9,227 nucleotides of DNA from an uncultured Clostridia bacterium (GCA_934489915.1 CAKSSZ010000046.1:1-9227); one strand, 5' to 3'; shown: positions 1 through 6,513, counted from the first letter of the stretch. Program-made: numbers and translations. The notes: a model not told the origin generated them from the letters alone.

Positions 1-989
1 CATCTGAGCTGATCAAAAGCGGTGCAGCGGATACAGTTGTGGTGGCAACACCGCATTATTTTCACCCGTCCATTGTGATTGAGGCCTTGGAACGGGGCTT
101 GCATGTTATTTGCGAAAAGCCTGCCGGTGTGTATACAAAACAGGTGCTTGAAATGAATAAAGCAGCGGAAAAAGCAACCGGCTGCTTTGGTATTATGTAT
201 AATCAGCGTACCAACCCCATGTATCAGAAAATTCGCCATCTGGTGCAGTCCGGCGAGCTGGGCAACTTAAAAAGAGTGCAGTGGACGGTGACCTCCTGGT
301 ATCGTCCGCAGGCGTACCATAATAGCTCTTCCTGGCGCTCTACTTGGGCGGAAGAGGGCGGCGGCACGCTGATTAATCAAAATCCGCATCAGCTGGATTT
401 ATGGCAGTGGATGTTTGGAATGCCCTCTGAAATCATGTCCTTTGTATCCTTTGGCAAGTACTATAATATTGAAACCGAGGATGATGTGACCGCCTATTTT
501 AAATACGACAACGGCTTAACCGGAACTTATATTACCTCAACCGGTGAAGCGCCGGGAACCAACCGGCTGGAAATTGCTGCGGATATGGGCAAAATTGTTG
601 CTGAAGGGGATCAGTTGGTGTTTTATCGTAATGTAGAATCGGAGAGAGCTTTTAACGAGCATAATACAAGACCCTTTGGATCTCCGGAGAATTGGCGCTG
701 TGAGATTCCGGTTGGTAAAACTTGCGAGCAGCATAAAGGTATTTTTAAAAATTTTGCTGCCCATGTGTTAGACGGTGAGCCGCTGCTGGCTCCCGGTGAA
801 GAGGGAATTTACGGATTAACCATTTCCAATGCCATTCATTACTCTGCATGGACAGGCGGATGGACCAATGTGAAGCAATTCCCCCATGATGATTTTTACC
901 GTCTCTTACAGGAGAAAATTCAAAATTCTACATTCAAAAAGGCGGCAGTACAGAAGCGTGAGAATGTAGATATGTCAAACACATTTTAA
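1..989 (+). CDS. Gfo/Idh/MocA-family oxidoreductase, 5'-truncated
   Basis: This is a cytoplasmic NAD(P)-dependent sugar or polyol dehydrogenase of the Gfo/Idh/MocA family. The reading frame is open from base 3 to the TAA at 987-989, giving 328 visible residues. The start codon and the N-terminal GxGxxG nucleotide-binding loop, roughly 60 residues, lie outside the window. The visible part begins in the second half of the Rossmann fold (DTVVVATPHYFH) and contains the family's E-K-P motif with the catalytic lysine at fragment residues 38-40. It then has a W-R-S-T-W stretch, followed by G-G-G-T-L-I-N-Q-N-P-H-Q-L-D. His129 of the fragment matches the family's catalytic histidine, while the acidic residue usual four positions before it is Asn. 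The ATG at 39 is internal, not the start. It is the first visible gene of a tight cluster with an isomerase and a second family member. The family call is firm; the substrate is unknown. Confidence 0.9.
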   Translation, partial: SELIKSGAADTVVVATPHYFHPSIVIEALERGLHVICEKPAGVYTKQVLEMNKAAEKATGCFGIMYNQRTNPMYQKIRHLVQSGELGNLKRVQWTVTSWYRPQAYHNSSSWRSTWAEEGGGTLINQNPHQLDLWQWMFGMPSEIMSFVSFGKYYNIETEDDVTAYFKYDNGLTGTYITSTGEAPGTNRLEIAADMGKIVAEGDQLVFYRNVESERAFNEHNTRPFGSPENWRCEIPVGKTCEQHKGIFKNFAAHVLDGEPLLAPGEEGIYGLTISNAIHYSAWTGGWTNVKQFPHDDFYRLLQEKIQNSTFKKAAVQKRENVDMSNTF

Positions 990-1004
990 AGGGAGGACAA
1001 TAAA

Positions 1005-1757
1005 ATGGATCATCGAATAGGAGCACAGTTGTTTACCGTTCGAGATTATTGTAAAACAGTCAGTGATTTAGATTATACTTTAGAAAGACTGGCGAAAATC
1101 GGCTATAAAGTAGTGCAGCTGTCCACGATTGGAGACATTTCTGCAAAAGAGGTGCGCCGTATTTGCGATCGGTATGGCATGACTGTAGCATGTACCCACA
1201 GACCTTATCAGGATTATCTGGAACGAATGGATGAAATGGTGGAGTACCACAAAATTGTTGGAACAAAGGTAGCAGGACTGGGCTGGTTGGACGTTTCTCT
1301 GCGCACTGACCGGGAAACGCTTCTGAAAACCATTGAACAATTCAACCGGTTTCACGAAAAGCTGAGCGAGCACGGGTTACGGTTTGCTTATCATAATCAT
1401 TCTTTTGAATTTGCTAAGCTGGACGGCAGACGGATGATTGACGACATGATAGAATATGGAAAGTTTGACTTTGTATTTGATACCTATTGGGCGGCTTTTT
1501 CAGGCGCTGACCCTGCACAAATGATTGAAAGAATGGGGAAACGTGCCAGCATCATTCATTTGAAGGATTTGAAAATGGATTTGGAGAAGCATCAGATTAT
1601 TACCGAAGTCGGTCAGGGTAATCTGAATTGGGAACGGATTTTGTCTGTTTGCAATCAAAGTGAATTTGCTTTGGTAGAACAGGACATTTGTCCGGGTGAT
1701 CCGTTTGAATCTTTAAAAATCAGCTATGATTTTTTGCACGGAATGGGGTATGAATAA
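1005..1757 (+). CDS. Sugar phosphate isomerase/epimerase (xylose isomerase-like TIM barrel)
   Basis: This 250-residue cytoplasmic protein belongs to the AP-endonuclease-2/xylose isomerase-like TIM-barrel superfamily, which includes IolE, IolI and ketose 3-epimerases. Members usually isomerise, epimerise or dehydrate keto-sugars or keto-polyols using a divalent metal. Visible landmarks are G-A-Q-L-F-T-V-R at residues 6-13, Y-H-N-H-S-F-E-F at 129-136, the D-T-Y-W metal-site segment at 159-162, H-L-K-D at 185-188, E-V-G-Q-G-N at 201-206 and E-Q-D at 225-227. These fit metal ligands at barrel strand ends. A strong ribosome binding site (GGGAGGA, 991-997) sits seven bases before the ATG, fifteen bases after the previous stop. 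Its 3' end overlaps the next gene. Sitting between two Gfo/Idh/MocA dehydrogenases, it probably acts on a keto intermediate made by one of them; that is inference. The exact reaction cannot be assigned. Confidence 0.88.
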   Translation: MDHRIGAQLFTVRDYCKTVSDLDYTLERLAKIGYKVVQLSTIGDISAKEVRRICDRYGMTVACTHRPYQDYLERMDEMVEYHKIVGTKVAGLGWLDVSLRTDRETLLKTIEQFNRFHEKLSEHGLRFAYHNHSFEFAKLDGRRMIDDMIEYGKFDFVFDTYWAAFSGADPAQMIERMGKRASIIHLKDLKMDLEKHQIITEVGQGNLNWERILSVCNQSEFALVEQDICPGDPFESLKISYDFLHGMGYE

Positions 1758-2763
1758 TTCTATGAAACGGGCTTGTGTGATAGGCTGCGGTGCAATCGGT
1801 CCGGTGCACTGCGAAGGAATTCGTTTGGCAGATGAGGCTGTGCTTGCCGGCGTATGTGATGTAGATCCGGTATCCCGGGGGAAGCTTTCGGAGCAATTCG
1901 GAGCACGTGGTTTTGCATCGTTTGATGAGGTGCTGGCGTCAAATGAGATTGACGCAGTTCATTTGTGTGTCCCTCATTATTTACATACCTCTATGGCAAA
2001 GACTGCCCTGCAGGCCGGAAAGATTGTTGTGCTGGAAAAGCCTCCTGCTATGACGGAGGAGCAGCTGTCTGATTTACTGTCCTTTGTGGAGCAAGGGGGA
2101 TTTTTGGATCGTATCACCGTGGTGCTGCAAAATCGCAGAAACGCTTGTGTGGAAAAAATGAAGGAGTTTGTCCAGGGCGGCACCTTAGGGGCGCTTCGCG
2201 GGATTGTTGCACAAGTGAATTGGTGCCGTGACGAGGCATACTATAACAGCGCTGCATGGCGGGGAACCTGGAAATACGAGGGTGGCGGACTGCTAATGAA
2301 TCAGGCAATCCACACCATTGACCTGATGCTGTGGCTGGGTGGAAAGGCATCTGATGTACGTGGGCACGCTTGCCGGCGTATCTTGAAAAATATCGAGGTA
2401 GAAGATACTGCTGATATTTTGATTTTGTTTGAAAATGGAGTTCGCGGTGTATTCAGCGGAACCAACGGATACAGCGTAACTACCCCCGCTTCTGTTGAAC
2501 TGGAGTTTGAAGGCGGACGGCTGCGCTATGCTGACCAGCTGCTTTATCAAATCGTTGACGATCATTGCGCGGTGATCTGCCGGGATTATCCCCCTGCCCA
2601 GGGAAAAGCCTGCTGGGGGGCGAGTCATGCAAAGGTGATCGATGATTTTTACCGTTTTCTGGCGGGAAAGGGCGGGAATCATATTTCTCTCACTGAGGCA
2701 GTACCGTCTATGGAACTGATTTTTCAGGTTTATCATCAGAGCAGACAAGCTGGATTGCTTTAA
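1750..2763 (+). CDS. Gfo/Idh/MocA-family oxidoreductase
   Basis: This is a complete NAD(P)-dependent sugar or polyol dehydrogenase of 337 residues from the chosen start. The N-terminal Rossmann fold shows G-C-G-A-I-G at residues 12-17 and an acidic Asp37 after the second strand, which favours NAD(H). The E-K-P motif with catalytic Lys is at 96-98. W-R-G-T-W at 170-174 precedes G-G-G-L-L-M-N-Q-A-I-H-T-I-D, giving the catalytic His188 with Asn184 in place of the usual Asp. The frame is open back to 1726, but that ATG lies inside the upstream gene without a good ribosome binding site. I chose the ATG at 1750, which overlaps the upstream stop by eight bases and suggests translational coupling; ATG 1762 is a possible alternative. 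It resembles the oxidoreductase ending at 989 in motif layout, so the two are probably paralogues with different substrates or opposite reaction directions. Confidence 0.88.
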   Translation: MNNSMKRACVIGCGAIGPVHCEGIRLADEAVLAGVCDVDPVSRGKLSEQFGARGFASFDEVLASNEIDAVHLCVPHYLHTSMAKTALQAGKIVVLEKPPAMTEEQLSDLLSFVEQGGFLDRITVVLQNRRNACVEKMKEFVQGGTLGALRGIVAQVNWCRDEAYYNSAAWRGTWKYEGGGLLMNQAIHTIDLMLWLGGKASDVRGHACRRILKNIEVEDTADILILFENGVRGVFSGTNGYSVTTPASVELEFEGGRLRYADQLLYQIVDDHCAVICRDYPPAQGKACWGASHAKVIDDFYRFLAGKGGNHISLTEAVPSMELIFQVYHQSRQAGLL

Positions 2764-2786
2764 GCCTTGCAATTGTTTTAAAACAT

Positions 2787-2824
2787 AAGCTCTCTATTCC
2801 GTTTTGGCATAGGGAGTTTTTTAT
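2787..2824 (+). terminator. Rho-independent terminator of the sugar cluster
   Basis: CTCTCTAT at 2790-2797 pairs with ATAGGGAG at 2809-2816, with one G-U pair. The loop is eleven bases and a T-run begins at 2817. It lies 26 bases after the oxidoreductase stop and separates the sugar cluster from the feo region. Confidence 0.85.
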
Positions 2825-2954
2825 ATTTCCGGGAAAACGGCAAATAAATATCCAAATCAATGCTGTTTTTTTATAGCATGTTATACAAAAAGAGGATATG
2901 AGGACGAGAAAAAAGCAGAATAATGTAAAAAAATAAGTTTTTTGTAAGAAGGGG

Positions 2955-2984
2955 TTGACATTTAATAGTTAGTTGTGGTAAACT
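2955..2984 (+). promoter_or_regulatory. SigA-type promoter of the feo operon
   Basis: A perfect -35 box TTGACA (2955-2960) is followed after 18 bases by TAAACT (2979-2984), preceded by TGG so that it resembles an extended -10. Transcription would start near 2991, leaving a leader of about 56 bases before the first feoA, too short for a typical riboswitch. The rest of 2825-2954 is A+T-rich and holds nothing else I can support as a feature. Confidence 0.75.
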
Positions 2985-3013
2985 AACTATAGAAGTTAGA
3001 AACAACTAACTAT
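2965..3013. promoter_or_regulatory. Operator-like array of AGTTAG/CTAACT half-sites over the feo promoter
   Basis: Four half-sites alternate in orientation: AGTTAG at 2967-2972, CTAACT at 2983-2988, AGTTAG at 2994-2999 and CTAACT at 3006-3011. The first two form a perfect 10-base inverted repeat (2965-2974 with 2981-2990, six-base spacer). A 12-base repeat pairs 2965-2976 with 3002-3013. The array covers the -35/-10 spacer, the -10 box and the probable start site, as expected for repression. GTTAG/CTAAC halves resemble those of DtxR/IdeR-type metal-dependent repressor sites, although the spacing differs from the classical 19-base operator. Iron control is inferred from the downstream genes; no regulator gene lies in the window. 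Confidence 0.7.
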
Positions 3014-3034
3014 CGAATGACACTTTTTGAAATC

Positions 3035-3040
3035 GGGAGG
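3035..3040 (+). promoter_or_regulatory. Ribosome binding site fixing the first feoA start
   Basis: GGGAGG lies six bases before ATG 3047 and nine before ATG 3050. This places the start there, not at the in-frame ATG 3017, which sits just after the operator array and lacks a ribosome binding site. Confidence 0.8.
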
Positions 3041-3046
3041 TACATC

Positions 3047-3259
3047 ATGATGCCATTAACCCTTGCATCCATTGGAGAGGATAATATCATTAAAAAAATC
3101 GGCGGAAAACCGGAGGTCAGAAAGCACTTGGAAAATCTGGGCTTTGTAGTAGGCGGCAATGTGAAAATTATCAGTCAGCTGGGCGGTAATGTGATTGTAA
3201 ATGTAAAAGAAGCCCGTATTGCCGTCAGTATGGAAATGGCACAAAAAATTATGGTATAA
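3047..3259 (+). CDS. feoA: Ferrous iron transport accessory protein FeoA (first copy)
   Basis: This small cytoplasmic FeoA-type protein of 70 residues has the SH3-like beta-barrel pattern. The visible core runs from M-P-L-T-L-A through L-E-N-L-G-F-V-V-G-G-N-V to N-V-I-V-N-V and ends in R-I-A-V-S-M-E-M-A. FeoA proteins are thought to bind the cytoplasmic side of FeoB and modulate ferrous iron uptake. The start is set by GGGAGG at 3035-3040; ATG 3050 is an equally acceptable alternative because the protein begins M-M-P. It is the first gene of the feo operon, directly downstream of the promoter/operator, and a second feoA follows after 18 bases. The two copies differ clearly: this one has an extra K-K-I-G-G-K-P-E-V-R segment and lacks the V-R-K-V-A-P-L-G-D-P segment of the second, so they probably do different jobs. 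Confidence 0.92.
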   Translation: MMPLTLASIGEDNIIKKIGGKPEVRKHLENLGFVVGGNVKIISQLGGNVIVNVKEARIAVSMEMAQKIMV

Positions 3260-3277
3260 AGAAAGGGGAATGCTGAA

Positions 3278-3499
3278 ATGAACACACTAAAGCAGGTGAA
3301 GGTCGGCGACACAGTTCAAGTGGTAAAGCTCCATGGCGAGGGTGCTGTGAAACGCAGAATCATGGATATGGGGATCACGAAAGGTGTGGAAGTCCATGTA
3401 AGAAAGGTTGCGCCGCTGGGGGATCCGATTGAGGTAACAGTGCGCGGATATGAGCTTTCTCTGCGGAAAGCCGATGCGGAAATGATCGAAGTAAAGTAA
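3278..3499 (+). CDS. feoA: Ferrous iron transport accessory protein FeoA (second copy)
   Basis: This second small FeoA-domain protein of 73 residues is cytoplasmic and predicted to have an SH3-like fold. It carries the classical FeoA pattern: V-G-D-T-V-Q-V-V-K-L-H-G-E-G near the N terminus, R-R-I-M-D-M-G-I-T-K-G in the middle, then V-R-K-V-A-P-L-G-D-P and the C-terminal L-S-L-R-K-A-D-A-E-M-I. This is the more canonical of the two copies and the likelier direct FeoB partner. The ATG is preceded by AAAGGGG (3262-3268), and feoB begins 32 bases downstream. Tandem feoA genes before feoB are common in Clostridia; the separate roles of the copies are not established. Confidence 0.95.
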   Translation: MNTLKQVKVGDTVQVVKLHGEGAVKRRIMDMGITKGVEVHVRKVAPLGDPIEVTVRGYELSLRKADAEMIEVK

Positions 3500-3531
3500 T
3501 TGATATTTTATAGGAAAGCGAGGAAAAGCCA

Positions 3532-5919
3532 ATGAATGTGAGGATTGCACTTGCAGGAAATCCGAACTGCGGTAAAACGACTCTTTTCAATGCGCTGACC
3601 GGTTCCAATCAGTTTGTAGGTAACTGGCCGGGCGTTACGGTGGAGAAAAAAGAAGGAAAGCTGAAAAAGCATGAAGGAGTTACCATCACTGACCTTCCCG
3701 GAATTTATTCTTTGTCTCCCTATACACTGGAAGAAGTAGTTGCAAGAAATTACTTAATCGGGGAGCGGCCGGACGCTATTTTAAATTTGGTTGACGGTAC
3801 CAATCTGGAACGTAATCTGTATCTGACGACACAGCTGACAGAGTTGGGCATCCCGGTTGTGGTAGCCATTAACATGATGGATGTTGTGAAAAAAAACGGG
3901 GATCAAATCCGTGTGGATGAATTATCCCGTGAGTTAGGATGTAAGGTGGTAGAAATCTCTGCCTTAAAGGGAACCGGCATTATGGAAGCGGCAGAAGTGG
4001 CAATTGCTGCTGCAAAAGATGGAAAAACAGTTCCCATGCACACCTTCTCCGGTGCGGTGGAGCATACCATTGCTCATATTGAAGAAGCAGTGCTGCATGA
4101 TATGCCTGAAGAACAGCAGCGCTGGTATGCAATTAAGATTTTTGAACGGGATGAAAAAGCAATGGCACAGCTGTCCATTCCGAAGGATACGCTGGCTCAC
4201 ATTGAAGAGGATATTCAAAAGGCAGAAGAAGAACTGGATGACGATGCAGAAAGTATTATCACCAACGAACGGTACGTGTATATTGCACAGCTGATGAAAG
4301 GATGCTATAAAAGGAAGCATGCCGGAAAGCTGACCACCTCCGATAAAATTGATAAAGTGGTAACCAATCGATTTGCAGCGCTGCCGATTTTTGCTGTGAT
4401 TATGTTCCTGGTTTACTATATTTCCGTAACAACAGTAGGCGGTTGGGCAACTGACTGGGCAAATGACGGTGTATTCGGCGACGGGTGGCACCTGTTTGGG
4501 ATCGGCAGCAGTCAGTATGATGAAGCCATTACCCAATATGCGGAACAGAATGTTTGGACAGATGAACTGGTCAGCACGGTAGAGGGTGCGTCTAAGGCAG
4601 GCGTTATCGGTGCTGACGATATTTTAGGAGCCATTGAGGAAGAAGATTTCGGCGGCTTTGATGAAGCGGTCGGCACTTACGGAGACTCTCTGGCGGAAGC
4701 CGGATACGATATATCGGAAATGGTAGATGAAAGCATGAAAAATGCGCCGGATACCTCTGAATACGGTATTTGGATTCCGGGTATCCCGGTGTTGGTAGAG
4801 CAAGGGCTTGATGCAATCGGCTGCACTGAATGGCTGAAAGGGCTGCTGTTAGACGGCGTTGTCGGCGGTGTTGGCGCTGTGCTTGGTTTTGTTCCTCAGA
4901 TGTTTGTATTGTTTATCTTCCTGGCATTTTTGGAATCCTGCGGTTATATGGCAAGAATTGCCTTCGTTATGGATCGTATTTTCAGAAAGTTTGGATTATC
5001 CGGAAAATCCTTTATCCCCATGCTGATTGGAACAGGCTGCGGCGTACCCGGTATTATGGCGTCCCGTACCATTGAAAATGACCGGGATAGAAAGATGACG
5101 ATTATGACCACAACCTTTATTCCCTGCGGAGCGAAGGTACCGATCATCGCTTTGATTGCGTCTGCTTTGTTCGGTGGCGCATGGTGGGTAGCGCCCAGCG
5201 CATATTTCCTGGGTGTGATTGCAATTGTTGTTTCCGGTATTATGCTGAAAAAGACGAAAATGTTTGCAGGCGATCCGGCTCCCTTCGTAATGGAGCTGCC
5301 GGCTTACCATTGGCCGACTGTTGGAAACATTTTACGTTCCATGTGGGAGCGCGGAAGCTCCTTTATCAGAAAAGCAGGTACGATTATTCTGCTGTCCTCC
5401 ATCGTTATTTGGGCAGGCTCTGTGTTCGGTATGACCGGCGACCATTTTGGATTTAATCCTGATATGGAATTGGAAAACAGTGTACTGGGTATGATTGGCG
5501 GTGCAATTTCCTGGATCTTTGCTCCTTTGGGATTTGCCAACATCAAGGCAACCATTGCAACGATCATGGGTTTGGTAGCAAAAGAAGAAGTGGTCGGCGT
5601 ATTCGGTGTGCTTGACTTTGAAGGGATGACCCAGCTTGCGGCTTACTCCTTCCTGGCATTCAACCTGCTGTGCGCTCCCTGCTTTGCTGCAATCGGCGCC
5701 ATCAAACGTGAAATGAACAGCGCTAAATGGACTTGGTTTGCAATCGGATATCAGTGTGTATTTGCTTATGCGGTTTCCTTAATGATTTATCAGCTGGGCA
5801 GCATCTTTGCCGGGGGGGCAAATGTAATCGGTATTATCTGCGCACTGGCTGTACTGGCATTCATCCTATATATGCTGTTTAAACCGTATCGGGAATCCGA
5901 TAAGCTGACGGTAAAATAA
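3532..5919 (+). CDS. feoB: Ferrous iron transport protein B (GTPase and membrane permease)
   Basis: FeoB is the inner-membrane ferrous iron transporter with a cytoplasmic G domain; this one has 795 residues. The G motifs are complete: G1 G-N-P-N-C-G-K-T at 9-16, the switch I Thr in V-T-V-E-K-K near 36, G3 D-L-P-G at 54-57, G4 N-M-M-D at 114-117 and G5 S-A-L-K-G at 143-147. A helical guanine-dissociation-inhibitor-like region follows to about 275. The membrane part starts near 284 and includes the conserved segments F-V-P-Q-M-F (453-458), L-E-S-C-G-Y-M-A-R (467-475), G-T-G-C-G-V-P-G (500-507), I-P-C-G-A-K-V-P (530-537) and L-C-A-P-C-F-A-A (713-720). Between the first membrane segment and about residue 412 lies an unusually long, strongly acidic loop. 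The ribosome binding site is GAGGAAAAG at 3520-3528. It sits inside the feo operon with both FeoA genes upstream. Confidence 0.98.
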   Translation: MNVRIALAGNPNCGKTTLFNALTGSNQFVGNWPGVTVEKKEGKLKKHEGVTITDLPGIYSLSPYTLEEVVARNYLIGERPDAILNLVDGTNLERNLYLTTQLTELGIPVVVAINMMDVVKKNGDQIRVDELSRELGCKVVEISALKGTGIMEAAEVAIAAAKDGKTVPMHTFSGAVEHTIAHIEEAVLHDMPEEQQRWYAIKIFERDEKAMAQLSIPKDTLAHIEEDIQKAEEELDDDAESIITNERYVYIAQLMKGCYKRKHAGKLTTSDKIDKVVTNRFAALPIFAVIMFLVYYISVTTVGGWATDWANDGVFGDGWHLFGIGSSQYDEAITQYAEQNVWTDELVSTVEGASKAGVIGADDILGAIEEEDFGGFDEAVGTYGDSLAEAGYDISEMVDESMKNAPDTSEYGIWIPGIPVLVEQGLDAIGCTEWLKGLLLDGVVGGVGAVLGFVPQMFVLFIFLAFLESCGYMARIAFVMDRIFRKFGLSGKSFIPMLIGTGCGVPGIMASRTIENDRDRKMTIMTTTFIPCGAKVPIIALIASALFGGAWWVAPSAYFLGVIAIVVSGIMLKKTKMFAGDPAPFVMELPAYHWPTVGNILRSMWERGSSFIRKAGTIILLSSIVIWAGSVFGMTGDHFGFNPDMELENSVLGMIGGAISWIFAPLGFANIKATIATIMGLVAKEEVVGVFGVLDFEGMTQLAAYSFLAFNLLCAPCFAAIGAIKREMNSAKWTWFAIGYQCVFAYAVSLMIYQLGSIFAGGANVIGIICALAVLAFILYMLFKPYRESDKLTVK

Positions 5920-5936
5920 AATAGCGGTATTTCCCG

Positions 5937-5944
5937 AAAGGAGG
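5937..5944 (+). promoter_or_regulatory. Strong ribosome binding site of the FeoB-associated protein
   Basis: AAAGGAGG is a near-perfect anti-16S match eight bases before ATG 5953. It supports this 63-codon frame as a real, well-translated gene despite its size. Confidence 0.8.
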
Positions 5945-5952
5945 AAGGGTTT

Positions 5953-6144
5953 ATGCTCCATTGGATTCAGCAAAACTCTGGAACAATTTTTGTGTTGGTT
6001 GTTTTAGCTTTGATTGTTGCTTTGGTGATTTGCAAGATGATTCAAAATCGAAAACGGGGAAAATCCTCCTGCGGCTGCGGTTGCTCCAGCTGTGCTATGG
6101 CTGACGTTTGCCACGGGAAAAAGAAATCAAAGAAGATAAATTAA
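5953..6144 (+). CDS. FeoB-associated Cys-rich membrane protein
   Basis: This 63-residue protein has one hydrophobic membrane segment at about residues 11-29, then a basic stretch (Q-N-R-K-R-G-K) and a short Cys-rich cytoplasmic tail. The tail Cys are 40, 42, 44, 47 and 53, followed by His54, and the protein ends in a lysine-rich tail. The positive residues after the membrane segment suggest N-out/C-in topology. The pattern matches the small FeoB-associated Cys-rich membrane family found after feoB in many anaerobic Firmicutes. It may handle Fe2+ emerging from FeoB or take the place of FeoC; that role is inference, and no reaction is known. It starts 33 bases after the feoB stop and must be co-transcribed with it. 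Confidence 0.88.
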   Translation: MLHWIQQNSGTIFVLVVLALIVALVICKMIQNRKRGKSSCGCGCSSCAMADVCHGKKKSKKIN

Positions 6145-6150
6145 CAGGTG

Positions 6151-6180
6151 CGGGCGCCGTCCGGTTTTTGGCGGCGCCCG
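6151..6180 (+). terminator. GC-rich stem-loop, weak or partial terminator
   Basis: A perfect nine-base stem pairs CGGGCGCCG (6151-6159) with CGGCGCCCG (6172-6180) around a 12-base loop. It begins seven bases after the stop of the Cys-rich gene. The downstream bases TATTCATTAC are not a proper U-tract, so complete intrinsic termination is doubtful. It may instead be a leaky terminator or an mRNA 3'-end stabiliser between feoB and the DUF2325 gene. Confidence 0.6.
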
Positions 6181-6191
6181 TATTCATTACA

Positions 6192-6199
6192 TAGGAGGT
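6192..6199 (+). promoter_or_regulatory. Ribosome binding site fixing the DUF2325 start
   Basis: TAGGAGGT lies five bases before ATG 6205. The longer in-frame start at 6148 would translate through the GC-rich stem-loop and has no ribosome binding site. Confidence 0.8.
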
Positions 6200-6204
6200 A
6201 TGAT

Positions 6205-6513
6205 ATGAGTATTGTAATCGTAGGCGGGCATGATCGGATGCATTGCCGTTACCAGCATATTTGTAAGCAGTATGGCTTTAAATGCAAGGTGTTTACCCAA
6301 TGTCCCGCAAATTTCAAAAATCAGATTGGAAATCCGGATTTGGTATTGATTTTCACCGGAACGGTAGCTCATAAAATGGTGAGTGTTGCTTCTATGCAAG
6401 CAGAAAAATCAGGAGCTTGCCTGAAACATTGCCATTCTTCCAGCGCTTGCGCTCTTTCAGAAGCGTTATCAGAATATTGCCGGGAACGGGATTGTTCTTC
6501 ACATGTTGGTTAG
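6205..6513 (+). CDS. DUF2325 family protein, Cys-rich
   Basis: This small soluble protein of 102 residues, with no signal peptide or membrane segment, is recognised as DUF2325. It starts M-S-I-V-I-V-G-G-H-D-R-M, continues with P-D-L-V-L-I-F-T-G-T-V-A-H-K-M at about 44-58, and has the family's H-S-S-S-A near 77-81. The Rossmann-like strand-turn start suggests a nucleotide- or ligand-binding fold, but the function is unknown. It is rich in possible metal ligands: nine Cys (14, 20, 27, 33, 72, 76, 82, 92, 97) and seven His. That content, and its position after the feo genes with no clear promoter of its own, suggests a link to iron or redox handling; this is inference. The TAG stop lies inside a GGTTAG/CTAACC palindrome. 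Family assignment is good, role open. Confidence 0.85.
   Translation: MSIVIVGGHDRMHCRYQHICKQYGFKCKVFTQCPANFKNQIGNPDLVLIFTGTVAHKMVSVASMQAEKSGACLKHCHSSSACALSEALSEYCRERDCSSHVG

Noticed and set aside
1726..1749. Longer N terminus for the second oxidoreductase
   Set aside because: It would overlap the isomerase gene by 32 bases without a good ribosome binding site and adds residues before the normal Rossmann start.
2293..2772. 159-codon open frame on the - strand over the second oxidoreductase
   Set aside because: It is antisense to a gene with intact family motifs, runs through the end of that gene and resembles no known protein.
2860..2879. ATGCT...AGCAT hairpin in the feo upstream region
   Set aside because: The stem is short and the T-run is in the loop, not after it; with no other support it is likely chance in A+T-rich DNA.
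3017..3046. Upstream in-frame ATG extension of the first feoA
   Set aside because: It has no ribosome binding site; the GGGAGG at 3035-3040 serves ATG 3047/3050, and the extension does not look like a FeoA N terminus.
2985..3046. Metal-sensing riboswitch in the feo leader
   Set aside because: The leader from the predicted start site is only about 56 bases and is mostly operator half-sites and ribosome binding site; no riboswitch core is visible.
4004..4294. 96-codon open frame in another + frame inside feoB
   Set aside because: It overlaps the coding region for the helical part of the FeoB G domain and is explained by codon composition.
3964..4536. 190-codon open frame on the - strand inside feoB
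   Set aside because: It lies fully inside the well-supported feoB, has no recognisable domain and an improbable Cys/His/Phe-rich composition; it is an antisense shadow.
6148..6204. Upstream in-frame extension of the DUF2325 gene
   Set aside because: It would encode the GC-rich stem-loop; the strong site at 6192-6199 and the family N terminus M-S-I-V-I-V-G-G-H-D fix the start at 6205.
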